A DNA stretch of 64,000 nucleotides from Siphonodentalium dalli (lineage: Eukaryota > Mollusca > Scaphopoda > Gadilida > Siphonodentaliidae), in assembly GCA_032622095.1 (NCBI GenBank), contig CP136068.1, forward strand, positions 163,203,465 to 163,267,464, in the 5' to 3' direction. Positions 33,937 through 45,418 of this stretch are shown in pieces. The position numbers and the translations under genes are program-made. Position 1 is the stretch's first letter. Every line of letters begins with the position of its first letter. Below the pieces are notes generated by a model, which saw only the letters and a list, made by a program, of their open reading frames with translations, ran no database searches and had not been told where the DNA came from.

Positions 33937-34020
33937 TTCTGATTCCAGGGGGGGCCCGGTGCAGATGGGCCGGTATTATATTCATTTCCCGGGCCGGGTT
34001 TTTGGCCCAGTCTGCCTCTG

Positions 34021-34592
34021 AATACGCTACCTCCCTTCAAACTATATAGTGACCTACAATGTACATGTACTGGTATGGTACATGACAATTTTGTTTAACT
34101 TTTAGAAATTGAGATTGTTTGAAAATTCATGGATAGGTCACATCCTTAATTACATGTACATGTATGTGTATTTGACTCATCTAACATGTACATGTAGATA
34201 ACTACATGTACATGTATACAACTGCATTTTAACATGAACTCCATCTCCATCTCCAGTACATGTTGGTTCTGATATTTAGTGTACAGTGACATGTATCGTA
34301 TTGTTGATCATGTTTCGCAAATTCATATTGTATCGCTGATCATGTATCGCATCTCATATCTTACCGTGTCCAAACCGTGTATTGTTAAAAAAGCCCCAAT
34401 GTACTGCCCTGTCAGAGTAAAAGACTCACTGAACCGGATTGGCACCCCACTGGCCAGGTAGACTTTTGGTAAGGACTTTAAATGTGGCTATCAAATGCAA
34501 GACAACCACTGAGAGGAGTGCATGGTTAAAACGCATGTAAACATAAACTGGTATGAAACAGTAACTTCCAGTACAAGTGCGACAAGCTGTAC
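34021..34592. other. spacer, nothing recognised
   Basis: Contains several TACATGTACATGTA stretches. The 60-codon frame at 34279-34461 has no motif. Confidence 0.4.
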
Positions 34593-34987
34593 ATGTACCG
34601 CTATTCTCAAAGTAATTGACCAGAAAAACGGGGTGATACCCCGGTTATGACCGCGGTGATACCGGTAATAAACGGTAGCAGTATCGAGATGGTCACGGCG
34701 GTGGAGTTACGGTATTGGGTGATAATGATGCCGCGGTCTTTTAGCGGGCACCGCATTATTTTTTTTTAATACCGCGGTCTTTTAGCGGGCACTGCATTAA
34801 TTTGTTTGAATACCGCGGTGATTTTCATGGAACTCTTTGAGGGGAGGTATTTACTCCCACATACTTGTTCGCATTAACAAGCGGTATCAGTACCGCGGTA
34901 TTGGAGGATACCGCGGTATAGTACCGCGGTATTAACGGGGTGACACCACGTTATTGGTGGTCAATTACTTTAAGTATAGCGGTACAT
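34593..34987. mobile_element. MITE with 30-bp inverted ends and ACCGCGGT repeats
   Basis: Arms 34593-34622 and 34958-34987 are reverse complements with about three mismatches (ATGTACCGCTAT...AAAGTAATTGACCA). The interior repeats ATACCGCGGT many times, in both orientations because the motif is near-palindromic, and includes two copies of 'ccgcggtcttttagcgggca'. No ORF. Target duplication not resolved. Confidence 0.75.
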
Positions 34988-35011
34988 CTATGTAACTGTA
35001 TCAGCAGCAGT

Positions 35012-35590
35012 CAATGAATATAACCACGGTTTCTTTTAATACTGCATATAATGCAGTCACAGAACTGTTAATTATCATGGAGTTATGGTTTGACTGCAGT
35101 CATAAATTCACATTAAATAACCCCAGTTTACTTGGTCAATTCCTTACCGGTAGGGCAGTACAGTACTAGTAGTATGTTTACTATTAACTTTACATAGTCT
35201 GAGCTGGTTGTTTGAATAGCTGTATGTACATCAATATAGTGAATATTCCATACATTCTTTTGTGCTTTGTATAATACAGTTCTGTTATATACAGGTAATA
35301 CTTCATGCTTAAGACATATTACCAATATGTACTTGTTTGGGTGAGTGAAAGCTACATGATGACGCTGTTCATCGAGTTTCGTTTAAATTGACATGACATT
35401 TCTCAATGAATATAACAAGGGTTCTTTTTAAACTGCATATAATTATTTTGGAGTTATGGTTTGACTGCAGTCATAAACGCATATTAAATAATCCCAGTTA
35501 CATGTACTTGGTTGATTACTTACATGGAGGGCAGTACAGTAGTATCTTTACTATTAACTTTACACAGTCTGAGCTAGTTCTTTGAAACTT
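35012..35590. repeat. direct duplication of about 190 bp
   Basis: 35012-35222 and 35405-35590 share 'atgaatataac', 'actgcatataat', 'ggagttatggtttgactgca' and 'tttactattaactttacaca/tagtctgagct'. The copies are diverged and about 390 bp apart. Not coding. Confidence 0.75.
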
Positions 35591-35839
35591 TGAATGGTGG
35601 CCGAACGGCAAATACACAACGGTGCCAATGGACACTTGTTTTGTCAAGCGGGGTATCTGTAATCTGTATCGACACTATGCAAATTCTTTACATGGTTCGT
35701 GATCGCTAGATGCGGAACTCAATTGATTACCTTATGTTTAGAACTTCATATATCCAATTCAGTTTATATGAATACTAGCATATTAGCCCGCCACTGGTCC
35801 TATGGCTTTGGTTGATTGATTAATTTTAGTTTTTCAAGG

Positions 35840-36090
35840 TAACCCCGTAAATGCACGCCGACAGCATACTGATGCCCGAAATATCATTTGCGGGTATCCG
35901 TTTCAAGGTCAAGGTCACGTTGGGTGGACAATCTGACCGGACAAAAATATTCCACGTCCCGAGTTGACCAAACATAACAAATTTCACGTTGATGCTGCAA
36001 TATCGCCCAAGGTCATTTGCGGGTACCCGTTTCAAGGACATGTTGGGTGGACAAAATAACCTGACAAAAATATTCCCCGTCCTGAGTTGA
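35840..36090. repeat. tandem duplication that serves as the M2 target
   Basis: A unit with 'tttgcgggta.ccgtttcaag' and 'tattcc.cgtcc.gagttgac' occurs twice. The second copy is broken at 36092-36099 by M2 and resumes at 36961 ('cataacatac'). The unbroken first copy ('gagttgaccaaacataacaa', about 35960) gives the empty site. Confidence 0.8.
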
Positions 36091-36099
36091 CAGACAATA

Positions 36100-36187
36100 C
36101 AGATGCGGACTGGCTGATCGGGGGACCGGAAAAATTATAATTCCACGTGATTTTCTATCAAGCGAGAATCCGATGTTTTTTTACGGT

Positions 36188-36221
<34 letters not shown>

Positions 36222-36960
36222 ACTAGTATATGTGGTTGGGCTGACCAACCACAACTTGGGCCGCAGTTGGGGGGGGGTTGGGGGGGGGTGGGGCAGAGGC
36301 GGACTGGCCGATCAGGAGACCGGGAAAATTCCAGACGTGGGCCGCCACATGTGTTGTTTAACCAGCCGAATCAAATGGCTAATCGTAATTTTGTCATTAA
36401 ATGAACTTGTCAGCATCATATAACACCACGTAAAGACCCCGTTAATCTCGAGATTTTAACGGTAACTCCCAGCTGTAAATCCCAAAAAAATTCTCACACA
36501 CCCCTCCCCAAATTGAAATTTACAACAAAATAGGAACGCTTCAGTTGATGCCAGTCTAGATGCTATTCGCGATTTTCTTGTATAATTTTCAAAATTTTCT
36601 CACCCAGGGCCGAACAACCACGAACAGACCGGTGTGTCCTGGTCTCTTGTTCGTAGCCATTGTGCATTTGTCTGGAGTTAGACTGCTAGATGTTAGAATT
36701 TATGCAATTTTTTCAGGTAAAAATATCTGAATGGTTTCATAACGGGAATATATAGAACCATGGTTTATGAATATATAGGATATTAGGCCAGAGGTGCAAA
36801 TGGAATTATGTAAAAACATGTATTTTGTCTGCATCTGATTCAAGGGGGGGGGGGGGGGTGCAGTTGGAAGTTCCCAAGGTGGACTGTGGACACCCCCCGA
36901 ACAGATGGGCCGGTATTATATTAATTCCCCGGGCCGGTTATTTGGCCCATTCCGCCTCTG
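36100..36960. mobile_element. hAT-like element M2, same family as M1
   Basis: Left end CAGATGCGGACTGGC (36100) and right end ending CCGCCTCTG (36960). Flanks AGACAATA and TGACCATA match at six of eight positions as a decayed target duplication, supported by the adjacent empty-site copy. A second left-end copy, 'cagaggcggactggcc', begins at 36295, so the 5' part is duplicated. G-runs at 36190-36220 and about 36845. No transposase; the frames at 36147-36423 read the G-run. Confidence 0.75.
36190..36220. repeat. homopolymer of 31 G
   Basis: An uninterrupted G run inside M2, able in principle to form G-quadruplexes. The length may be affected by sequencing. Shorter G-runs lie at 33118-33132, 36270-36290, 36845-36858 and 52273-52292. 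Confidence 0.9.
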
Positions 36961-38149
36961 TGACCATACATAACATACATTTTACGTCGATGTCACCGCT
37001 GACAACTGAATACGGAGTGCGCAGAAATACAACTGAGTGAGCGCACCGATTGAGCCGTATTTATACTTGTGTATATAAACGCTCTTTAAAAACAACACCA
37101 CATGTGCGGACAATCCTTAATCATTAACCCATCAATTCCAACGACAGTGGCAGGGCGAAAGAGTGCTCGGACATTCTCAAAAGCGGTGTGATCGAACTCT
37201 ATTGGTTCCGTAACAATGATTCGATTCGAGATTCGATTTCGAATCGTTTGCCTGATTCGAATCGAGATTCGATTCCCTCGATTCGAATCAAAATGAAAAC
37301 ACCCGATTCGCAGGACCCTAGACACCGCCGGTAGAATTCCTATAAATTTCCCACTTTCAGTTTGTTTCCCGGGAAATCGAACGCGTTGGTTCTTCAACAA
37401 GCTTCTTTGTATAGTACACATCTTAATTGGATTGACAATATGTGCATTTCAGTAAAATACTCCCCTCAGGACAAGAACCAACAGTCATGACTTTTGATTA
37501 GTTTCAGTTTGATGTTGGGAAGTTATATTGTATAATAGTTTGTACAAAAGGAACTGCATTTAAATTTTTTTTTTTTGGTTTGAAGTTTTAAGTCGAAGGT
37601 GGTGAGCTCATAGTCTGTTTGCATTTAGACTCTGATTTATCACATGCCCTGATGTATGATTGACCTAATTTATTCTCGGAGTTGCTAGCTATAAGACCCA
37701 CTCTTTCGATGAACCCTTGTGCATGTCTGCATTGAAATGAATCATAATCATACCACGATATAAGGCCTAAGTGAATCCTATTTGATGGGAATACACATCT
37801 ATGAAGTTATTGTTTTATAAGATTAAAACAGACAGATACATGTACTAGTATATATCATAGCTTATGCCAGTGGATTAGCTGTGGTTCGTTAATAATGCTA
37901 GCTGTATGGTCATATTAGTATTCATGTTGTCGAAATATCTGATACATTATCAAAGGTTGTTAACCCCCTCGGTTGTAGATTAAACTTTAAAAGTGTACAA
38001 TCAGAGTATTCAACAATAACTGGTATTTTCCAACGTCCGAAATAAATAACGCAGATTAATCGAAAACGGAAATGGTAATCGATTATCTGTTTTATGCTTT
38101 GACAATTTAATGCTTGACAGTAAATGGAGGGATGTGGTCTGTAGGCTGT
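36961..38149. other. no gene; MITE fragment and ATTCGA-rich patch
   Basis: 37200-37310 holds inverted and direct copies of 'gattcgaatcgagattcgat', a short palindromic patch. About 37930-38070 is a fragment of the MITE seen at 33239-33936. The 111-codon minus frame (37086-37421) reads the palindromic patch and is not supported. Confidence 0.5.
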
Positions 38150-39775
38150 GCCGAAGGATTTAGTGACGCAACTTTAGAGTAAATCCTAAAATGGCCACCG
38201 GCGGGCATTTTTTTGCCGAATGACCCCGAAATGACTCGTTCCCATCTACCGGTACATGTCAATGTCAACATTCATGACAAATTTCATGAAGATCAAACAA
38301 ACAGATCGGTCTATAACCCTTAGCATGGATTTTGAAGAAATATTTAGTCATACATGTACAAAGAGAAAAATCCAAAGGTACGACCTGTAGCCCGTGCTAA
38401 TGGATTGAATTTTGAAATCCAAGATGGCCGCTGGTGGCCATGTTTTTTGTCCGAATGACCCCAAAATGACTCGTTCCCATCTACATTCCAATTTCAACAT
38501 CCGTGACAAATTTAATGTTGATCAGACTAAAGGTACGACCTGTAGCCCGTGCTAAATGATTTAGCCATACAAAGAGTAAAATCCAAGATGGCTGCTGGCG
38601 GCCATATTTTTTGGCCGAATGACCCCAAAATTACTCGTTCCCATCTACAAGTCAATATTAACACCCACGACAAATTTCATGATGATCAGATGTACAAAAC
38701 GACCTGTAGCCCGTGCTAATGGATTGAATTTTGAAATCCAAGATGGCCACTGGCGGCCATGTTTTTTGTGGAATGACCCCAAAATGACTCGTTCCCATCT
38801 AAATTCCAATTTGAACAGCCGTGACAAATTTAAAAATGATCAGACTAAAGGTAAGACCTGTAGCCTGTGCTAAAGGATTTAGCCATACAAAAAGTAAAAT
38901 ACAGGATGGCTGCTGGCGGCCATGTTTTTTGGCCGAATGACCCCAAAATTACTCGTTCCCATCTACAAGTCAATATTAACACCCACGACAAATTTCATGA
39001 TGATCAGATGTACAAAATGACCTCTAGCCCGTGCTAATGGATTGAATTTTGAAATCCAAGATGGCCACTGGCGGCCATGTTTTTGTCCGGATGACCCCAA
39101 AACTACTCGTTCCCATCTGCATTCCAATTTCAACAGCCATGAAAATTTTTATGATGATCAGACAAAAGGTACGAACTGTAGCCCTTGCTAAAGGATTTAG
39201 TCATACAAAGAGTAAAATCCAAGATGGCTGCTGGCAGCCATGATTTTTGGCCGAATGGCCCCAAAATGACTCATTCCCATCTACATGTCATTGTTAACAT
39301 CCATGACAAATTACATGATGATCTGACCAAAGGTACGACCTGTAGCCCGTGCTAAAGGATTTAGTCATGCAAAGAGTAAAATCTAAGATGGCTGTCAGCG
39401 GCCATGTTTTTTTTGGCCGAATGATCCCAACATGATACTCGTTCCCATCTACATGTACATGTCAATATTAATATCCACAACAAATTTCATGATGATCAGA
39501 CGAACAGTACGACCTGTAGCCCGTGCTAATGGATTGAATTTTGAAATCGAAGATGGCAGCTGGAGGCCATGTTTTTTTCCCGAATGAGCCCAAAATGAAT
39601 CGTTCCGGTCTAAATGTTGATGTCAACAGCTATGACAAATTTCATAATGATCCGATCCGACCAAATTTACGACCTGTAGCCTGTATTGTTGACAAATCAT
39701 GCACACGTACACACGCACACATGGATGACGGACGACAAAGCCATGGCAATAGCTCAAACTTTTAGTCGAGCTAAA
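38150..39775. repeat. tandem array 2, alternating 164/155-bp monomers
   Basis: The same family as array 1. 'gatgg' recurs at 38423, 38587, 38742, 38905, 39060, 39223, 39388 and 39552. Spacings alternate mostly 164, 155, 163, 155, 163 and then 165, 164, because two monomer types ('ggatttagtcatacaaagag' and 'ggattgaattttgaaatcc') alternate, giving a higher-order unit of about 319 bp. It ends, like array 1, with a 'gttgacaaatcatgcacac' spacer and a TAGCTCAAACTTTTAG / GAGCTAAA hairpin. Confidence 0.9.
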
Positions 39776-41236
39776 AATGAAGCTCAATCGCGCTATCATC
39801 AAACTATAAACAAAATGAGTTATGTAGCCTGTTCTAGATGTGTGCACGACTTGGCGAAGTTAGGAATCTTAATTTTCAACACACACAGTACATGACATGT
39901 AGCTTCTATTAACGTATTTAGAGCTTTTAGATTCGCAATGCTATTTGTTCATCTACGGTAGATTCTAGATAATTTTGTTATTAATAATATTACTATGTCA
40001 CCTACCCTGCTGAACAAAACAAGTGTCCACTTACTACTAGTAGTAACCGTGGTGCAGTTAGCATTGCCACCGCAGCCAAAATGCAACTACTCTTGGGCTC
40101 CAAATAAACATGCATGCACGTTTATTATTTTCGTGGGAAATTTCCCCCATGCACAGTGCTTATTTGGGTCTGCACGTTTATTAATTTTGAGGCTATTACA
40201 ATTGAAAAGAGCACAAAGTCAAGATTTCTATATGATTCTGATATCAAAACGATGAGCTTATAACTTTATCATCTTTATGCATGTACATATTCAAGTATAC
40301 ATGTACGGTATGGCATACATATGGACATTTAATTAATATTGAATAAAATACCACATGTACTACCTGTATGTTGATTCCTATACTTGACCTACTACACAAA
40401 ATAATTTGTTTAACCAGGCATGTTGGTGTTTTGCTCAGAGTCCCCCTGCACTATTATTTGGGTCTGCACTTTTATTAACTTTCAATGGAATTTCCCCCCT
40501 GCACTATTAATTGGGCCTGCACTTTTATTTGGAGCCTGAGAGTACACCGCGGCTGCACCGGCTAACTACAGTTGGGCCACGGTGTACCTGTACTTGCTGT
40601 TCGGCCATGGTGTAGTTGCTGCGGTGTCGTTCATTAAACTGAAATAAAAACAATACAAACCAGAAATCTGACCACAGTGTACATGCCGCTCAGTCGGGGT
40701 CTAGTTGTCGTTTGGCCGTGGTGTACCTGCCGTTCGGCAGTAGTGTTCAAATGCAGTTACAAACTCTGACACTTCGGCCGAATGGCAAATACACTGCAGT
40801 GCCAATGGACACTTATTTTGTCCGAGGTAGTTGGCATAGTATGGAATTCAACACGACAGTGCCCAATGCTTACCGGTATGTTTTGAAAATGAGAGATTAT
40901 TCTAAGATGCCTGTCATTTTGTTAAATATCACTTTAACGAAATAACGACCATGTTTAAAGAGTTACACCACAAAGACACAAACTCCACAAAAGTTGTAAA
41001 ACATTATAAACTCAGGGTGGGTGGGCTTGGGAGAGGCGGTTGTCACTGTAAAAAAAGTCCATGTGTATATGTGGACAGATGCACCCATGACAATATACCA
41101 GGACAAATGTTGTAATGGGGGAAGTCTGTAATTTGCAGATCTATACCGAACTTGGTACCTGGCCAATTTCTGATTTTTTATCAGAATACTCTGACCAGGT
41201 TGTGATCCCAGGTCTGCTGGCATGAAAGACCAGTAT
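39776..41236. other. no gene; diverged inverted repeat
   Basis: About 40050-40185 ('ggtgcagttag', 'ggctccaaataaa', 'gggaaatttccccc') is echoed in inverted orientation at 40440-40575 ('ggaatttcccccctgc', 'tttatttggagcc', 'gcaccggctaac'), suggesting a decayed foldback element. A phrase at 40775-40815 ('cggccgaatggcaaatacac') recurs at 35595-35640. The frames here have no motif. Confidence 0.5.
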
Positions 41237-41244
41237 GCTACCGG

Positions 41245-42060
41245 TAGAGATGGGCGGTACTCGGTATTTACCGTGCGGTATCGGCATCAGCGTAATACCG
41301 ATTTACCGTACCGAATCAGAACTAAAAATACCGAATTTTCGGTACTGAAATTATTCATGTGTTGCCAACTTGTGTGTCTTCGTATTGAGTAAAGTTTCTC
41401 AGTAAACAGTTTTGATTCGGTACTTTAATTAAAATTAATTTCAGTTCTATACACATCCATCAAACCATCACAAAGACCGTGACCTTTTATCAGTTTGACA
41501 GGCCTTGCGGCGAGCAAAAGGAATAAAAACTCACAGATGGCTGACCTAGTTACGGGCCTAACAATCAATGCAGTTGTTAGAAAATGCAAGCGGCATAAAC
41601 AGAAATAAGGTCCGATTTGATCATTTCATTTATACAGTGAATCAGAATCTACTTTCAATTTCTAAAAAATAGTACAGATCCATCTATTGATTACGATTTG
41701 TGAATTCTATTCACTCGCGAAAATGTGACGAAATTGACGATATCGTAGCCATGCAATCTCATATTCTTTTCAAAAGCGGTGCGACGACCTGCGTATAAAT
41801 GGAACAAAGAGATGTGTGAATATCACTTAATTGAATAATTGTTTGGGTCATTGTGTTGCCTCACTTAGCTATTGTCGCGAATGTAGTATATCCGTGGGCA
41901 TATTTCCATGTTTATTGTTCAGTTAAAAACTTCAATTTACCGGGAATTTCTGCTCTGGTTTTGTGATTTAATAGCAATTCTGATTACCGTACCGATACCG
42001 CGGTAAATTGATGAAAATTTACCGATACCGAGCTTAAAATTTCAAAACCGCCCATCTCTA
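41245..42060. mobile_element. hAT-type MITE M5 with perfect 8-bp target duplication
   Basis: Left end TAGAGATGGGCGGT and right end ACCGCCCATCTCTA are perfect 14-bp inverted repeats. GCTACCGG at 41237-41244 and 42061-42068 is an exact 8-bp target duplication. The subterminal regions are rich in 'taccgataccg' on both sides in inverted orientation. The 816-bp element has no ORF. Confidence 0.9.
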
Positions 42061-42068
42061 GCTACCGG

Positions 42069-42872
42069 TACCTCTCGGCTACCAACTTTCCCTAAGTCAG
42101 CCCAAAAAAATCACCTGTTGTATTTAATTCAGTTATACTTTCGGTCATGAAGTCGACCAATCAGAACTGCTTCCGTGTGCGGTCGCTTACGTCCTGAATT
42201 TGGTGACAGGGAATAAAATAAATATTTATCCCACAGGGTTAGAGTGAAAGACAACAACTGGAATGCGTTTTATAGCTACCTGTTTAGAAAATCATAATTA
42301 TTTACAGGAAGCCGATACAATAAATGTAGTAGTAACCAATACAAACATGTGGGTGACAATTTTTGAGGCACAATAACCGCCTATACAGATGTAGGCCAAA
42401 GGGGGAGACATCTATCGAATGCGTATGTCCCAAAACAAAAAACAGGGAGGGAGGGAGGGTTGTCAACACAAGCGACTGTCTTCGGCAAAGAAATTATTGG
42501 AAAGAATGTTTAACGCAGTATAACTGCGCGCATCCCCCGGCCAAAGATATAGTTCCTATGATTCTGCTCTTCAAATTATCCCCATTCGCTAACTAAATAG
42601 CAATACTGCCAAAATACTTGTACTTTATAATTATGTTTTATTTTCGTCTAAGTACTTCGCAATATCAGTGTATAGCTTACTTATCTGAAATGTCATGCGG
42701 TATGATGTAGTGATATATACGAGTGAAAGATCTCGTGATCAAACATGATTATGTTTGTACCCAAATTTTGGTTTAAGTTTACGCATCTATAACCCTGTGC
42801 GATAAAGTACGTCGTTTTGTACGACTATGTTTTATCATGGAATCGGGTCCCAAAAGTCACGTAAATAATGTA
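42069..42872. other. spacer, nothing recognised
   Basis: No supported gene. A 77-codon frame (42363-42596) has several Cys residues but no recognisable finger spacing. Confidence 0.35.
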
Positions 42873-42880
42873 ATCTCGAG

Positions 42881-43830
42881 TAGGCCTGTAACGATTTATC
42901 GCGATTTCGATTCATCGCGATTCGTCATTCACGATTCTATATGTGATTCATTTGTAATTTTGATACACTATGATACAGTTCCGCTTCCATATTATGCAGT
43001 TACCATACGAAGTCAATCGGGTCCCCTCGTTCGTTTCCGTAAGCTGTGAATGCTTACTACGTGTTATCGGAAGGAAATCTGTAAATTTTGTTTGTTTCCG
43101 TGAGCTCGCACTTTGACCTTTGACACAAACGTTGACGGAAGTGAAATGACTGACCTCCGTAACCTAGCCTCAGACTGTAAACCATGCTCCTATTGGTTTA
43201 ATTTGATGAACCAATCAAATACTAGTATATTGGATATATCGTCTGCGCAAAACAACAACACGTGGGCCGTGGAAAGATGTCTGCTCAAGAAAGCTTAAAA
43301 CTTGTCAATCCGACAGCGGCCTACGGGTCGAAAATCTGGCAGTATTACGGTTTTGGGACGTACCGGTACACAGTTGAAGAGGATGGAACGCCATGCATTA
43401 AGACAGACAGAACTAAAACGATCTGCAAATTATGTTCGACGGCAACCTCTTACAAGACTGGTGTTACGACCAACATGTCGCACAATTTGAAACGACATCA
43501 TTTTCAGCCAGCTGTTGTGATTATGTGATATATAAACAGATGAGTGAGAAACTTTTCAACTCTTTTACCGACTTCAGTATCAATATGTCATTTTTACTGG
43601 TATTGTACGAGCATACTACATTCACATACCGGTAGAACTAAACAATTTATATGAAACTCCACAGTAATATTAGAAAAACTATCATTAAAACTCAATCTGA
43701 GAGATGTGCAAATTTGGAGTGTTGAATAGCTATTTACTCGTGGGATCAAATTTTGCGTATCGTGACAGTATCGTATCGTTTGCCCCGTATCGCGATACGT
43801 ATCGTGACCAAGCGTATCGTTACAGGCCTA
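42881..43830 (+). mobile_element. hAT element M3 with BED-finger remnant
   Basis: Ends TAGGCCTGTAACGAT and ATCGTTACAGGCCTA are inverted repeats. ATCTCGAG at 42873-42880 and 43831-43838 is an exact 8-bp target duplication. Subterminal 'tatcgcgat' and 'cgtatcgtg' repeats occur at both ends. The 950-bp body keeps the start of a transposase (BED finger, 43277-43528), so it is an internally deleted derivative of an autonomous hAT. Confidence 0.92.
43277..43528 (+). pseudogene. BED zinc finger of a hAT transposase, truncated
   Basis: An 83-codon frame from an ATG at 43277 encodes SKIWQYYGF, then CKLC and a distal NLKRHH: the aromatic-W start, C-X2-C and His pair of a BED finger, which binds DNA at the N-terminus of hAT transposases. 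The dimerisation and catalytic (RNase H-like) regions, normally several hundred residues, are absent; a TGA stops the frame shortly after the finger. It lies inside M3, whose ends would have been its substrate. A short BED-only product could compete for the ends, but that is speculation. Confidence 0.8.
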
Positions 43831-43838
43831 ATCTCGAG

Positions 43839-45258
43839 CTGGGAACTTCACGTACCGATGAATAAATCATTAAGCAACAGGTATGAACAAAGAAGTACAT
43901 TCCCGCGTTATTTTTTTTACTTTATAAGGTTCCCTGTCAAAACTTACAAAAAGTTCCCGGGTTTTGTACTGGTGGAATATGGTCGATAGCATTTATTCAC
44001 GACATGATCTAAACATTTATAAGGTAATCAATTGCCTTCTGCATCTAGCGATCACGCACTGTGTAGACAATTTATACAGTGTCGATACAGATTAGAAATA
44101 TATGCGGCGATTAATTACCGACACAGGTTGCGATCGAAGTGCCTACTTTGCATAATGCATGTCTATTTTGAACGGCAAACATTCAAAATGACCTACGTTT
44201 GCTAACTTGGCAACCTTGTGTTTCAATTTTTGTGATCTTAGGTCATTTGCCATATGTTATCTAACGCAAAAAAAACAACTTACAAGGTTACACCAAAGTA
44301 ACACCGATTTGAAAATATTTGGTGTCGTCTGTCGACGTCGAAACAGGTCCCCGATATTGACATCGAATTGAATCTTGAATATTCGCAGGTCCATATGTTG
44401 ACACCAATCAATGGTTGTTGAATGAATATCAGCAAAGTGAAATCACCATGTAGAAATTTGATGCTGTGCTCAGAGTCAGAATGACATTGACATTACCACA
44501 TGGTGCATCGAATTTTCGGAATGCAATTTTTGTGTTTTCATTTTCAAAGTTTTGCCTGTCATCACGCTAAAAGTATCTACATCTAGGCCTACAGATGCTT
44601 AGAAGAATTGAGTTCACAAATATGCACATATAGCTTACCTGCTCAGTTTATCTCAGTTGTTGTGTTCACGACAATCACCAGCACTGACCCACAGGCACTT
44701 TGTAGAAAACAGTGTTTACATAATATATATATATATGACAAGGTCAGACAATGTTCGGTTTCCCATTCCCGAAATTTGTTGCATTTCTGACTCACCGAAC
44801 CGATTATGGCCGCGTAAACGGCATTGTCGCTTGTTTTTCTTCTTTCAAAAGTGAATAAAAACCTCCTTACACTGTCAAATGCAGTGGAATGTCTAACAAC
44901 AACTTTTGTATACTTTGAAGTGAGAAAATTGCTTCAAACCAGACCGTGAACATGCACTCCACGGTTGGTGGTTAACGGAATACGATAGGGGAACACTCCG
45001 ACGTTTGTACTCAGATTTCACCAATTTTCGTACCTTGCTTGCCTGTACCAAGAAAATGACCAATTTGATTCTATTTGTCGTTATATATATTTATTACCCC
45101 ATTTGTTATTCCTTTTCATAAAAATAAAATAAAACAAGCCGAAGATGACATGTTTAAAATGTCTTAAGCATGAAATTGGTGATAAGTTGTTATCAGAGTA
45201 CGTTATACTTGTGATAGTTACGTTACGCATACGGTGTTCCCATATCGTATTAGGAAAT
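43839..45258. other. no gene; one arm of a dispersed repeat
   Basis: 44740-44900 ('accgattatggccgcgtaaa', 'ataaaaacctccttacactg') has a diverged inverted relative at about 47110-47290. Otherwise AT-rich with no supported ORF. Confidence 0.45.
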
Positions 45259-45372
45259 GTGACTCTTTCTCATTGGTCGATATTTAATATACATAATGTT
45301 TTTTTTCTGACCGTGGTTTCGTAAACAAAGCCACGTGAATATCGACCAATCAGAAAGAGGGCATATTTTGCC

Positions 45373-45405
<33 letters not shown>

Positions 45406-45418
45406 CTTTTTTTTTTTC
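45259..45418. repeat. inverted repeat followed by long poly-T
   Basis: 45259-45282 (gactctttctcattggtcga..) pairs with 45338-45362 (..tcgaccaatcagaaagag), and inner arms 'ccgtggtttcg' and 'aaagccacg' extend it. A poly-T tract with one C follows at about 45378-45418, so the hairpin plus poly-T could be a retroposed tail on the minus strand. Confidence 0.65.

Larger units (their letters stand above)
31382..34020. mobile_element. hAT-like element M1, 2.6 kb, with insertions inside
   Basis: Left end CAGAGGCGGACTGGCC (31382) and right end GGCCCAGTCTGCCTCTG (to 34020) are inverted repeats. Flanks AATAAGCT (31374-31381) and AATACGCT (34021-34028) form an 8-bp target duplication with one mismatch, as in hAT elements. 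The core ('ggtctcttgt.tgtagcc', 'catttgtctggagttagac', G-run, 'gggccggtattatatt') is shared with M2 at 36100-36960. M1 is larger because it contains tandem array 31640-32780 and a MITE at 33239-33936. No transposase ORF. Confidence 0.8.

Noticed and set aside
36147-36423. Gly/Trp-rich frames
   Set aside because: Translation of a G homopolymer.
37195-37310. tRNA-like or promoter palindrome
   Set aside because: Only repeated GATTCGAAT phrases; no cloverleaf or TIR pair could be built.
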